In this document: positions 1 through 8,682 of the stretch, in pieces
Position numbering within the stretch: the first letter of the stretch is position 1
Layout of the letters: each line of letters begins with the position of its first letter
Made by a program: the position numbers and the translations under genes
The notes under the pieces: model-generated
Databases searched by the model: none
What the model saw: only the letters and a program-made list of their open reading frames with translations
What the model was told of the DNA's origin: nothing
Source of the DNA: Mycolicibacterium sediminis
GTDB taxonomy: Bacteria > Actinomycetota > Actinomycetes > Mycobacteriales > Mycobacteriaceae
Length of the DNA: 64,000 nucleotides
Assembly (NCBI RefSeq): GCF_010731735.1
Contig: NZ_AP022588.1
Location: 5,890,001 to 5,954,000 of the forward strand
Reading direction: 5' to 3'

Positions 1-78
1 CGTCGCCGGCTGCCACTTGGGTGAAGGAGGTCGTCACGTCCGAGCGGGCCTGCCTGCGGGGATTCACGACCCAATGCT

Positions 79-95
79 ATACCCCTGTGGGGTAT
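79..95. promoter_or_regulatory. CsoR-type copper operator
   Basis: ATACCCCTGTGGGGTAT is a perfect 7+7 inverted repeat with a 3-nt centre, the GC-box palindrome expected of CsoR-family repressors. It lies just upstream of the DUF6153 gene and resembles the two boxes before csoR at 4745-4788, so copper control by the CsoR encoded here is a reasonable inference. Confidence 0.7.
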
Positions 96-112
96 GAGTT
101 CCGGTGCCGACT

Positions 113-541
113 ATGATGGCAGTCATGATGACCGTGCGTGGTGTGGCACCGTTGCCCGCCGTCGCGCGACTCCTGCTCTTGGTGGTCCTGCTGGGTGGAA
201 TCGTCACCATGCACGCCGTGACGTTCACACTCGGCCACGACCACGACGCGCAGCCCCCGATGGCAGCGACGAGCCAGCATCACACCACCGGTGGGCCCGC
301 CGCCCCGGCGTCCACACCCTGCGACGGCGACGACTGCGGCCAGCAACACACCGGGCTGCACGGCTGCGTCTTCATCATGACTGCCATCGCGATCATCGCC
401 GGCCTGGCAATGCTGTGCTGGATCGGAACCCGCAACGCAGTGCTCATCGCGCCGAAGATCCGGCGCAGCAACCGCCGCCGTCAGCGTGCACCTCCCTGGA
501 CCGTCCTCACCCTTCATCAACTGTCGATTCTGCGGGTCTGA
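113..541 (+). CDS. DUF6153-like small membrane protein, copper-associated
   Basis: About 142 aa. A hydrophobic N-terminal segment (roughly residues 12-32) is followed by a His/Asp-rich extracytoplasmic stretch (GHDHDAQ, QHHTTGG, CDGDDC) and a second membrane segment after GCVFIMTAIAIIAGL, then a basic tail ending in the LSILRV-type terminus common in DUF6153 proteins. The His- and Cys-containing loop suggests binding of copper or another metal outside the membrane, but no reaction is known to me. GTG 104, ATG 113 and several later ATGs are all possible starts, none with a clear ribosome site; the first ATG is given. It sits between a CsoR-type box and a DUF305 gene, a pairing often seen in actinobacterial copper loci. 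Confidence 0.6.
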   Translation: MMAVMMTVRGVAPLPAVARLLLLVVLLGGIVTMHAVTFTLGHDHDAQPPMAATSQHHTTGGPAAPASTPCDGDDCGQQHTGLHGCVFIMTAIAIIAGLAMLCWIGTRNAVLIAPKIRRSNRRRQRAPPWTVLTLHQLSILRV

Positions 542-638
542 CAGGGAGTCACCTGTGGCCGCTAACGACGAGCAGGTCACCCATCGACACCTGTCCTCAT
601 TCATCCCAGTCATCGACACAACGTAGAAGGAAACACTC

Positions 639-1310
639 ATGTTCAGTTCCACCACCGCCGTCAAGCCCACCGTCCTCGCAGCCGCCGTCGCGGTAGCCCT
701 GACCGTCGCCGGCTGTACCGACACCGCATCCGACACCTCGGCATCCCCGACCGTCTCCAGTTCCGCCGGGACGAGCGGATCGATGCCCGGAATGGATCAC
801 GGCGGCTCGTCGGCGTCAGCGGCGCCGAGTGCCACCCGCACGGACTTCAACGACGCCGACGTCATGTTCCTGCAGATGATGTACCCCCATCACGCGCAGG
901 CCGTCGACATGGCCAAACTCGTGCCGAGCCGATCCCAGAACCAGCAGGTCCTCACGCTGGCTCAGAACATCGAAAAGGCTCAAGGACCCGAAATGACCCA
1001 GATGACCAGCATGCTCGCGAGTTTCGGCAAGCCCGCGCCGTCAGCAGAGATGGGCGACCATGACATGCCAGGCATGGGAGGCATGCCGGGCATGATGTCC
1101 GCTGAGCAGATGAACAACCTCACCGGGTTGTCCGGCAAGGCATTCGACCAGGTGTGGCTTCAGATGATGATCGACCATCACACCGGCGCCATCGACATGT
1201 CCAACACCGAGCTGCGCGACGGCACCAACCCGGATGCCAAGAAGCTGGCCCAGGCCATCATCGCAAATCAGCAAGCCGAGATCACCCAGATGCGGGGCAT
1301 GCTCGGCTAA
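639..1310 (+). CDS. DUF305 lipoprotein, copper-associated
   Basis: 223 aa. A signal peptide ends in a lipobox (LTVAGC, Cys near residue 26), so the protein should be lipid-anchored outside the membrane. A Ser/Thr-rich linker carries MPGMDHGG. The DUF305 domain follows as two related halves with MMYPHHAQAVDM and MMIDHHTGAIDM, plus a Met-rich patch (DMPGMGGMPGMM) between them. These His-His and Met motifs suit Cu(I) binding. DUF305 proteins are frequently found in copper and silver resistance loci, but their biochemical role is not settled. A ribosome site (GAAGGAA) precedes the ATG. Probably cotranscribed with the DUF6153 gene about 100 bp upstream. Confidence 0.85.
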   Translation: MFSSTTAVKPTVLAAAVAVALTVAGCTDTASDTSASPTVSSSAGTSGSMPGMDHGGSSASAAPSATRTDFNDADVMFLQMMYPHHAQAVDMAKLVPSRSQNQQVLTLAQNIEKAQGPEMTQMTSMLASFGKPAPSAEMGDHDMPGMGGMPGMMSAEQMNNLTGLSGKAFDQVWLQMMIDHHTGAIDMSNTELRDGTNPDAKKLAQAIIANQQAEITQMRGMLG

Positions 1311-1324
1311 AGCCCACCCGACGG

Positions 1325-1354
1325 TGCTCGGCGGGCGATGTCGCCCGCCGAGCA
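1325..1354. terminator. Bidirectional hairpin terminator
   Basis: TGCTCGGCGGGCGA, a 2-nt loop, then its exact complement gives a 14-bp perfect stem. It lies between two convergent genes (DUF305 ending 1310 and MFS ending 1366), the expected place for a shared terminator. There is no clear T-tract, which is usual in mycobacteria. Confidence 0.8.
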
Positions 1355-1365
1355 TCTGGGTGCTC

Positions 1366-2634
1366 TCAGCGCTCGGTCGCGACGTCGGTGGCGCTCGCCG
1401 GTTCTCGACGTTGCAAGCGCCCGGTGCGATCCAGGCGATCGATCGCTACGGCAGCCAAGACACCCACCAGAATGAGTGCACCCCAAAGGATCTCGGCGAC
1501 CCCGATGCGTTGGCCTGCACTCAGGATCGAGCCGGTGGCCAGGTTGCCGATCAGAATGCCGACGCCCACGATCGTGTTGTAGAAGCCGTAGTGGGTGGCC
1601 ACCAACTCGCCACCGGACAGCGACACCACCGTGTCCATCTCGAACGGGAAGATCGCCGCCGAGCCGACCGCCAGCAGGCCCGCCGAGGCCACCAGGGCGA
1701 GCACAGCAGGCACGACACCGAACCGCTCGCCATCTGGCACCACCGTCAACGGCACGAACGCGCACGCCAAGATCATCATCCCGATCACCAGACTGCGACC
1801 GGGTCCCCACCGCGCAGCGAACCACCGTGTGATGCGCAGCTGTCCGGCCACCGCGACCAACCCTGACACCACGAACAGCGATGCGACGAGGGCTGATTGG
1901 GCGTTCGGTAGCAACATCGACGCCTGAAGCGGCAGGGCCAGATACACCTGGAACGACAAGACGTAGGACCCGATCATGGCCGCGGAGAACAAGACGAAGG
2001 AGCGGTTGGTCACCACCATGCGCCAGTCCTGGCGGATCGACGTCCCCCGCGCGTGGGCACCGCCCCGGTGCTGAGGCAGAGCGAACAGTTGCGCAACCGT
2101 CAGCGCCCCGAACACGACGGCGGCTCCTAGCGCGGTCACCCGGAAGTCGAACGCGATCAGCGCGAGCCCGATGAGCGGACCGAGCAGGATGCCCGCCTGA
2201 TAGAAGATGTTGAACATCGCGAACGCCTCGACGCGTCGGTCTCCGGCGTTGCTGGCCAGGTAGGCCCGGACTGCGGGATTGAACAAAGCCCCTGCGAAAC
2301 CCGTTGCCGCCGAGGCGATCAAAATGGCGGGCAAGGATTGCGCCACCACCAGCAGGGCGAAGCCACCGGTACGCAACAGGCATCCGGCCACGATGAGCGG
2401 TTTGTAGCCCAGCCGGTCCGCGAGTGTTCCACCCACGATGAACATGCCCTGCTGAGAGAAGTTGCGCACACCCAGCACCAGACCGACCGCCCACGCCGCC
2501 AGACCCAGCGGCCCTGCCAGATAGCCGGCGAGGTAGGGCATCAACATGTAGAAGCCGACGTTGATGCCGAACTGGTTGATCATCAGCATTCGGCTGGGCA
2601 CGTCGAAGCTCCGGAACTGCGCCCACCACGTCAT
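1366..2634 (-). CDS. MFS transporter next to cysK2 (Rv0849-like)
   Basis: About 422 aa with some twelve hydrophobic segments, an MFS exporter pattern. The start is set by an ATGA overlap with the stop of the upstream cysK2-like gene, so the two are translationally coupled; a longer start reading back into that gene is unlikely. In M. tuberculosis the order lpqS, cysK2, MFS (Rv0847-Rv0849) is the same, which supports orthology of the block. The substrate is unknown; export of a sulfur metabolite or metal complex would fit the neighbours but is only inference. Confidence 0.85.
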   Translation of the reverse strand: MTWWAQFRSFDVPSRMLMINQFGINVGFYMLMPYLAGYLAGPLGLAAWAVGLVLGVRNFSQQGMFIVGGTLADRLGYKPLIVAGCLLRTGGFALLVVAQSLPAILIASAATGFAGALFNPAVRAYLASNAGDRRVEAFAMFNIFYQAGILLGPLIGLALIAFDFRVTALGAAVVFGALTVAQLFALPQHRGGAHARGTSIRQDWRMVVTNRSFVLFSAAMIGSYVLSFQVYLALPLQASMLLPNAQSALVASLFVVSGLVAVAGQLRITRWFAARWGPGRSLVIGMMILACAFVPLTVVPDGERFGVVPAVLALVASAGLLAVGSAAIFPFEMDTVVSLSGGELVATHYGFYNTIVGVGILIGNLATGSILSAGQRIGVAEILWGALILVGVLAAVAIDRLDRTGRLQRREPASATDVATER

Positions 2635-3743
2635 GGGTGCACCATCGCCACCGGATCCGGTGTCGCGGTGCACCGCGTCCACGACGCGACCACCGTGTCG
2701 CTCGGATGATCGATGACCTTCGGGTCTAGCGGCGGTTGGTCGAGCAACAGGCCGTGCTCACGGCAGTAATCGTCGTTGTAGACGGTGTCGAAGTACCGCT
2801 GAGGGCCGTCGGGGAACACCGCGGCCACGGTGGTGCCGGCACCATGCTGGCGTGCAATCCAGCCCGCCACCAACGCCACGGCACCCACGCTCCACCCGCC
2901 GCTGGCGTGGTGCGTGGACGCCAGGGCGCGGCATGCCCACACTGCTTCTGCCGGTGCGACCCAATGAACTTCGTTGAACGCCGAGTAGTCGACGTTGCGC
3001 GGGTAGATGCTCGAACCCAACCCTCGCATCAGTCGTGGCGCTGCGGGTTGCCCGAAGATGGTCGACCCGATCGTATCGACGCCGATCAGCTGCAGGTCGG
3101 GGTTGAACTGGCGCAGCACCCGGGCAACGCCGGCCGAGTGCCCCCCGGTACCGACCGAGCACACCAAGACATCGACGTGGCCGAGCTGGCCGAGCAGTTC
3201 CAGGGCCAACGATTGATAGGCGGCGACGTTGTCGGGGTTGTTGTACTGGTCGGGATACCACGCGCCTGGTTCGGCGGCGAGCAGTTCGGCGACGCGTTCC
3301 CGGCGGGCCTGTTGCCAACCCCCGGTGGGGTGAGGTTCGCCGACCATCTCCACCTGGGCGCCGTAGGCGCGCAACATCCGCACGATGATCGGCTCCAGAC
3401 CCGGGTCGGTCACCAACGTGACCGGGTGCCCGTGCACGGTTCCCGCCAGCGCCAAGCCCAACCCCAATGTGCCGCTGGTGGATTCGATGATTCGAGCACC
3501 GGGACGCAGGTCGCCGCGGGCCCGCCCACGCTCGACCATGTGCATCGCGGACCGGTCCTTCATCCCCCCGGGGTTGGATGACTCGAGTTTGGCCCAAAAA
3601 CCGTGGTCCGGTGCGCTCAGCGGCGCGGAAATCCAGAGAACCGGGGTGTGCCCAATCATGCCGCTGGGCCGGTGGTTGGTGTCGGGTGGGGAATGGCGCA
3701 ACGCGCGCAGATCGGGTGTGGGGCGGGACAGGACAGGGTTCAT
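2631..3743 (-). CDS. cysK2: CysK2-like PLP enzyme (S-sulfocysteine synthase)
   Basis: 370 aa, close to the 372 aa of M. tuberculosis CysK2 (Rv0848). The fold-type II PLP enzyme pattern is clear: ESSNPGGMKDRSA holds the PLP lysine, STSGTLG is the substrate loop, and SVGTGGHSAG is the phosphate-binding glycine loop. In M. tuberculosis CysK2 uses O-phosphoserine and thiosulfate to make S-sulfocysteine. The start at 3743 (MNPVLSRP) gives the family length; an upstream ATG at 3812 would add 23 residues. It is coupled to the downstream MFS gene and follows lpqS. The enzyme links copper and sulfur stress in this region. Confidence 0.88.
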   Translation of the reverse strand: MNPVLSRPTPDLRALRHSPPDTNHRPSGMIGHTPVLWISAPLSAPDHGFWAKLESSNPGGMKDRSAMHMVERGRARGDLRPGARIIESTSGTLGLGLALAGTVHGHPVTLVTDPGLEPIIVRMLRAYGAQVEMVGEPHPTGGWQQARRERVAELLAAEPGAWYPDQYNNPDNVAAYQSLALELLGQLGHVDVLVCSVGTGGHSAGVARVLRQFNPDLQLIGVDTIGSTIFGQPAAPRLMRGLGSSIYPRNVDYSAFNEVHWVAPAEAVWACRALASTHHASGGWSVGAVALVAGWIARQHGAGTTVAAVFPDGPQRYFDTVYNDDYCREHGLLLDQPPLDPKVIDHPSDTVVASWTRCTATPDPVAMVHP

Positions 3744-3844
3744 GGGATCGTCGCTTCTGTGGGGAATCCGCGATTGCGGCAGTTGACTGGACAGCGAAAC
3801 ACCGGCCGTCACGCGTTGGTCGCGACGGCCTGATGGCGTAACTC

Positions 3845-4261
3845 TCAGCAGCGGTCGACGCAGAAACGGATCAGTAAATCGCGACCGGCACCAACCACCT
3901 GGCCCGTCCGCGGCGGACCGCGAACCGGCACCAACGACGGCAGAGTCGAGAACCGAGCGAAGATGGCCACGGCGCCCAACACGCCGAACATCACCAACGC
4001 AGCGGCCGCTCCGCGGGGAAGTACCGCCGCCGTCAACGTGGGCGGGGCCGACGGATCGGAACCGTCCTCGAAGTGCGAGTGGTCAACGACGACAGCAAAC
4101 CATTCCCCCGCCGACGCCGACAACGAGTGCGGCAAGTGCGGCGTTGACCCACCGACCGACGACGACCCGATTTCGACGGTGATCAACAGCACCCCCACCA
4201 CCGCTGCCACGGCAGCGAGGGAGCGCCACCAGCGCGCCTTGGGAGCGTCATTGATCCACAC
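3845..4261 (-). CDS. lpqS: LpqS-like exported protein
   Basis: 138 aa from a GTG start. The C-terminus (RGPPRTGQ then RDLLIRFCVDRC) and the middle (VVVDHSHFEDG, TLTAAVLPR) match my memory of M. tuberculosis LpqS (Rv0847), a member of the RicR copper regulon. One N-terminal membrane segment (LAAVAAVVGVLLITVEIG) would export or anchor it. No lipobox cysteine follows that segment, so lipoprotein status is doubtful here. A C-terminal CxxxC and the DHSH motif could bind metal. In-frame ATGs lie upstream (4318, 4390), but the GTG gives the family length. Same strand and order as cysK2 and the MFS gene. Confidence 0.7.
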   Translation of the reverse strand: MWINDAPKARWWRSLAAVAAVVGVLLITVEIGSSSVGGSTPHLPHSLSASAGEWFAVVVDHSHFEDGSDPSAPPTLTAAVLPRGAAAALVMFGVLGAVAIFARFSTLPSLVPVRGPPRTGQVVGAGRDLLIRFCVDRC

Positions 4262-4744
4262 AGTGACTCGACTGTAGCAGCGTCGCGAGCGGAGCCACCG
4301 GCGCCGACACGTCGACATGATCCTGAGACCAACCAGTAACCGGGAAGAGAAATGGCAGTTCAGAGACTCGATATCGTCGGGAGATCCCACGGCCGCCGTT
4401 CCAGCATCAATCGTCGAACCGCGGCCGAAATACCGCCGCGACCAGCACTTCTACGGAGTTGCTACGTAGAATGGTTCGATGACGGACGAGTGGCACGTTG
4501 CGCCTGGGTCGGCGCCTCGTCGCCCGCGCCTGGTGGCGTCGCGGGCACGATCAAGCGCGTCCCTGCACCGTCGGCGTCCTGAGAAGTTCCACAGTTAGCA
4601 ACCTTCGCCGTGAAAGACGGAAACGCTGCATTGCGACACGGCCCGCACGGGCGACCGGGGCGCCGTGGGGACCATCGGGCACCTGCCGTCGGATTGCCCC
4701 ACGATCCGCACGCCAGGGGGCGTCGTCGCGGCCTTGACGAAGAG
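4262..4744. other. Intergenic region without a supported gene
   Basis: Several overlapping open frames exist on both strands, but none shows a recognisable protein or mycobacterial codon pattern. The one structured element is the inverted repeat TTCTACG-N9-CGTAGAA at 4449-4471, which may be an operator for lpqS or a leftover promoter. Confidence 0.5.
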
Positions 4745-4788
4745 ATACCCCTTGGGGGTATAGTGGGCGCCATACCCCCTGGGGGTAC
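4745..4788. promoter_or_regulatory. Two tandem CsoR operators before csoR
   Basis: ATACCCCTTGGGGGTAT (4745-4761) and ATACCCCCTGGGGGTAC (4772-4788) are near-perfect GC-rich palindromes 27 bp apart, the typical recognition form of CsoR-family repressors. They lie 22 bp or more before the csoR start, so autoregulation of csoR-chaperone-ctpV is expected. Confidence 0.85.
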
Positions 4789-4809
4789 ACGACGAGAATG
4801 GACTGACCC

Positions 4810-5103
4810 ATGGAACACACCTCACCTGGATATCTCCAGTCCAAAGACGCCCACCTGAAACGCCTCAGCCGCATCGAAGGACAGGTGCGTGGGTTGGCTC
4901 GGATGGTGGAGAACGACAGCTACTGCATCGACGTCCTCACCCAGATTTCGGCCGCCACCAAGGCCCTGGAGTCCGTGGCGCTCGCGCTCCTCGATGAGCA
5001 CCTCACCCACTGCGTGAGCGCCGCGGTCCAGCAGGGCGGCGACATCGCCGACCAGAAGATCAGTGAGGCATCAGCGGCCATCGCCCGCCTCGTCCGCTCT
5101 TGA
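4810..5103 (+). CDS. csoR: Copper-sensing repressor CsoR
   Basis: 97 aa, all helical. The Cu(I) ligands of the family are present at C39, H64 and C68, with the same spacing as C36, H61 and C65 of M. tuberculosis CsoR. The N-terminal half has the RLSRIEGQVRGLARM signature of DUF156. Copper binding releases the repressor from DNA and turns on the efflux genes. The gene heads csoR-HMA protein-ctpV, as in the M. tuberculosis cso operon, and two matching operators precede it. Confidence 0.95.
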   Translation: MEHTSPGYLQSKDAHLKRLSRIEGQVRGLARMVENDSYCIDVLTQISAATKALESVALALLDEHLTHCVSAAVQQGGDIADQKISEASAAIARLVRS

Positions 5104-5150
5104 CCGCAGCTGCTCTCCCACAACCCGCTTCACCAACAGAAGGACGTCAC

Positions 5151-5498
5151 ATGACCAACCTCGACCTACGCGAACCGCTGCCGCTGCTGGAAACCGGAAA
5201 CAGCAGCTGCGGATGCTGCGCGCCCCGCACCACGTCAGGCCCGACCACGACGACCCCAGACCCGGAGACCGAGGACAGCATCGTCACCGTGTTCGCCGTC
5301 ACCGGAATGACCTGCGGCCACTGCGTCACCGCCGTGACCGAAGAAATCTCCGCAGTCCCCGGCGTCACCGACGTCGCCGTCGACCTGAAACCCGGCGCCA
5401 CGTCGACGGTGCGAGTCACCAGTACCGCCGGCGTGACCGGTGAGCAGATCGCCGCCGCCCTCGACGAAGCCGGCGACTACCACCTCGCCACTGATTGA
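5151..5498 (+). CDS. HMA-domain copper chaperone (CopZ-like)
   Basis: 115 aa. An N-terminal extension carries a CGCCAPR cysteine cluster near residue 22, followed by a heavy-metal-associated domain with GMTCGHC near residue 53 and the babbab pattern up to the C-terminus. It should carry Cu(I) in the cytosol to the CtpV pump encoded 45 bp downstream. The start at 5151 has an AGAAGGA site. The extra N-terminal cysteines are not part of the basic CopZ fold and may be a second copper site. Confidence 0.88.
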   Translation: MTNLDLREPLPLLETGNSSCGCCAPRTTSGPTTTTPDPETEDSIVTVFAVTGMTCGHCVTAVTEEISAVPGVTDVAVDLKPGATSTVRVTSTAGVTGEQIAAALDEAGDYHLATD

Positions 5499-5543
5499 CC
5501 CCGTCAGCACCGCACCGCGTTCCACCCCACGAAGGGACATGTC

Positions 5544-7877
5544 ATGAGCACCGCCGATCACATCGCCGATGTGGCGCATTCGCGCAGTATCGAGCTGTCG
5601 ATCGGCGGCATGACGTGCGCGTCGTGCGCGGCCCGGATCGAGAAGAAACTCAACAAGCTCGACGGCGTCGTCGCCACCGTCAACTACGCCACCGAGAAGG
5701 CGAAGATCACCTACCCCGACGCCATCGCCCCCGACGACTTGGTCGCAGTGGTCGAGGCGACCGGCTACACGGCCACCGCACCCCAGGCCGTGTCCGACGA
5801 GGCCGGCGGCGACCAGGTTCAGCCCGACGAGACCGCCGCCTGGCGGGCTCGTCTCCTGATCTCGCTGGTGTTGACCGTTCCGGTCGTCGTCTTGTCGATG
5901 GTCCCGGCACTGCAGTTCACCAACTGGCAGTGGCTGGCGTTGACGCTGGCCTCACCGGTCGTGGTGTGGGGTGCGCTGCCGTTTCACCGCGCCGCATGGG
6001 CCAATGCCCGCCACGGTGCCGCCACGATGGACACCCTGATATCGCTGGGCGTCGGTGCCGCCTATCTGTGGTCACTGTGGGCGCTGTTCCTGGGTCACGC
6101 CGGCATGCCGGGCATGCGCATGACGTTCAGCCTGCTGCCCGACTCGGCGTCCGGCTCCGACCACGTCTACCTCGAGGTCGCCGCCGCCGTCACCGTCTTC
6201 ATCCTGGCGGGCCGCTACTTCGAGGCCCGCGCCAAGTCACGATCCGGCGCCGCCCTGAGGGCGCTACTCGACATGGGGGCCAAGGACGTCGCAGTGCTAC
6301 GCAATGGTGCCGAAATCCGCATTGCCACAGCACAACTGGCGGTCGGTGACCTGTTCGTCGTCCGCCCAGGTGAGAAGATCGCCACCGATGGTGTGATCAC
6401 CGACGGCACCTCGGCGGTCGACGCGTCGATGCTCACCGGTGAACCGGTACCGGTCGAAGTGCGCCCCGGCGATCCGGTCACCGGAGCCACCGTCAACTCG
6501 GGCGGTCGCCTCGTCGTGAAAGCCACCCGCATCGGCGCCGACACTCAACTGGCCCAGATGGCGCGCCTGGTCGAGGAAGCCCAGAACGGAAAGGCCTCCG
6601 TACAGCGCCTCGCCGACCGGGTCTCGGCAATCTTCGTCCCCATCGTCATGGCCCTGTCGCTGCTGACGCTCACCACGTGGTTGGCCACGGGCCATACAGC
6701 AACCGCGGCGTTCACTGCCGCCGTCGCCGTCCTGATCATCGCCTGCCCGTGCGCGCTGGGGCTGGCGACACCGACCGCCTTGCTCGTCGGGACCGGCCGC
6801 GGCGCCCAACTGGGCATCCTGATCAAGGGACCGCACGTCCTGGAATCCACCCGCCGCGTCGACACCGTCGTGCTCGACAAGACCGGCACCGTCACCACCG
6901 GCACGATGACCATGGTCGGCGTGCACCCCGCCGACGGGGAAACGGCCGCACAGGCCCTCACCCTGGCCGCAGCTCTCGAAGACGCCTCCCAGCACCCCAT
7001 TGCCCGCGCGATCACCGCGGCCGCCGCACACGGCGACGGGACCGCGCCGCCCGCTGTCGAGAGCTTCGCCACCCACGACGGCCACGGCGTCAGCGGGGTC
7101 GTCGCCGGACATGCCGTGCTCGTCGGGAAGCGGACCTGGCTCACCGACGAGTGGTCGCTCGCCACACCGGACGTCCTGCTCGCCGCCGCCGACACGGCCG
7201 AAGGGCTCGGCTACACACCGGTATGGGTGGCCTGGGACGGCGCAATGCGCGCGGTGATCGTCGTCGCCGACACGGTGAAAGACACCTCCTACGAGGCGAT
7301 TTCACAGCTACGTCAGCTGGGTCTGCGTCCCATCCTGCTCACCGGGGACAACCGTCGCGCAGCGCACGCGGTCGCCGCCCAGGTTGGCATCGACGCCGAT
7401 GACGTCATCTCCGAAGTCCTGCCGGCCGACAAGGTCGACGTCGTGAAGGATCTACAGGCCCGGGGGCACATCGTGGCGATGATCGGCGACGGTGTCAACG
7501 ATGCCGCCGCACTCGTCGCGGCGGATCTGGGTCTGGCCATGGGAACCGGCACCGACGTCGCCATCGAAGCGTCGGACATCACCCTGGTTCGCGGCGATTT
7601 ACGCGCGGCCGCCGACGCCATCCGGCTGTCCCGCGCCACCTTGACGACCATCAAGGGCAACCTGTTCTGGGCCTTCGCCTACAACGTCGCCGCTCTGCCG
7701 CTGGCAGCACTGGGGCTGCTCAACCCGCTCATCGCCGGTGCCGCCATGGCGTTCAGCTCGGTCTTCGTCGTCAGCAACAGCCTGCGACTGCGCCGATTCG
7801 CTACCACCGCCCATCAGAGTTCAACAGTCACATCCGCCGCGACGCCACCGCGCTCGCCAGCACTGACCAGGCCATAG
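5544..7877 (+). CDS. ctpV: Copper-exporting P1B-type ATPase CtpV
   Basis: 777 aa. Domain order: HMA domain with GMTCASC (about residue 24), transmembrane helices, TGE actuator motif (MLTGEPVPVE), CPC ion motif in CPCALGLATP, phosphorylation site DKTGT, HP motif (SQHPIAR), GDGVNDAAAL hinge, and final helices with YNVAALPLAALG. The CPC motif and the YN...S residues of the last helices define Cu(I) specificity. It pumps Cu(I) from the cytosol using ATP. Third gene of the csoR operon, matching M. tuberculosis Rv0969. Confidence 0.95.
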   Translation: MSTADHIADVAHSRSIELSIGGMTCASCAARIEKKLNKLDGVVATVNYATEKAKITYPDAIAPDDLVAVVEATGYTATAPQAVSDEAGGDQVQPDETAAWRARLLISLVLTVPVVVLSMVPALQFTNWQWLALTLASPVVVWGALPFHRAAWANARHGAATMDTLISLGVGAAYLWSLWALFLGHAGMPGMRMTFSLLPDSASGSDHVYLEVAAAVTVFILAGRYFEARAKSRSGAALRALLDMGAKDVAVLRNGAEIRIATAQLAVGDLFVVRPGEKIATDGVITDGTSAVDASMLTGEPVPVEVRPGDPVTGATVNSGGRLVVKATRIGADTQLAQMARLVEEAQNGKASVQRLADRVSAIFVPIVMALSLLTLTTWLATGHTATAAFTAAVAVLIIACPCALGLATPTALLVGTGRGAQLGILIKGPHVLESTRRVDTVVLDKTGTVTTGTMTMVGVHPADGETAAQALTLAAALEDASQHPIARAITAAAAHGDGTAPPAVESFATHDGHGVSGVVAGHAVLVGKRTWLTDEWSLATPDVLLAAADTAEGLGYTPVWVAWDGAMRAVIVVADTVKDTSYEAISQLRQLGLRPILLTGDNRRAAHAVAAQVGIDADDVISEVLPADKVDVVKDLQARGHIVAMIGDGVNDAAALVAADLGLAMGTGTDVAIEASDITLVRGDLRAAADAIRLSRATLTTIKGNLFWAFAYNVAALPLAALGLLNPLIAGAAMAFSSVFVVSNSLRLRRFATTAHQSSTVTSAATPPRSPALTRP

Positions 7878-7891
7878 AACCTCAACGTGTC

Positions 7892-8635
7892 GTGACCGAA
7901 CAACCGTGGGCGGGATCGGCGCTGCTGCGGCCCGGTGTGCTGGCATTCAGCGGAACCATCGGCGTCACCGACCCACATGCCCACCACGCCGTCCAGGTCA
8001 TGACCGCACCCACGGCGATGACCATCGTCGACGGCAACGGCGTCTGCCACCGCGGTGCGAAGGTGATCGTGCCCGCCGATGCCACCCATCGGATCGACAC
8101 CGGTGCCGCGCGGGGGTGCCTGGTGTTCCTGGATCCCGAGTCCACCGCCGGCCGCGCGGCGCACCACCGCAGCATCCACCACGGATGGACCAGCGGGCCC
8201 GTGCTGAGCCACACCCGGGAGCGCACTCTGGCTGAGGTAGTGACCAACTTGGTCACCCAGCTGACACCGATTCACGCCGGACCAGGCCCGCAGCGTCATC
8301 CTGCCGTCGTCGCCACGCTGGACCTGTTGGCCACTCTCACCGGCTCAGGTGCGGTGCGGGTCACCGACGTGGCCGCCCGGGTCGGCATCTCGGCCAGCCG
8401 GTTGACCCACCTGTTCACCGACGAGGTCGGAATTCCGGTGCGCCGGTACGTGTTGTGACGCCGATTGCACATCGCGATCACCCGGGTTCAGGCCGGCGAT
8501 GATCTCACCACCGCCGCCCACACCGCCGGCTTCGCCGACAGCGCCCATCTCAGCCGAACCTGCCGCGACACCTTCGGACTGCCGCCCTCACTCCTGAGCA
8601 AGCACCTGAATTGGGACCTCGACACCAGTGTCTAG
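7892..8635 (+). pseudogene. AraC-family regulator interrupted by an in-frame TGA
   Basis: The frame runs from GTG 7892 to TAG 8633-8635 (247 codons) with a single TGA at 8456-8458. N-terminal part: cupin-like sensor (DPHAHHAVQV, VIVPADATHRID). C-terminal part: two helix-turn-helix motifs, the first in TDVAARVGISASRLTHLF, the second in TTAAHTAGFADSAHLSR. The stop falls in RRYVL-stop-RRL, where AraC proteins usually have Trp (YVLWRRL), so TGG to TGA is the simplest cause. The reading frame and codon quality continue unchanged to the end. As it stands the product loses the second HTH. A sequencing error or readthrough cannot be excluded. It follows ctpV by 14 bp and may have regulated copper genes or the hydroxylase downstream. 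Confidence 0.8.
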
Positions 8636-8682
8636 CCGAAACGTTCAAGCCCGAACACCCCAGCGGGGCCGACCATTCGAGG

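Noticed and set aside
4482..4600. Possible 39-codon gene (MTDEWHVAPG...) upstream of csoR
   Set aside because: Arg/Ser-rich, no ribosome site, no similarity recognised.
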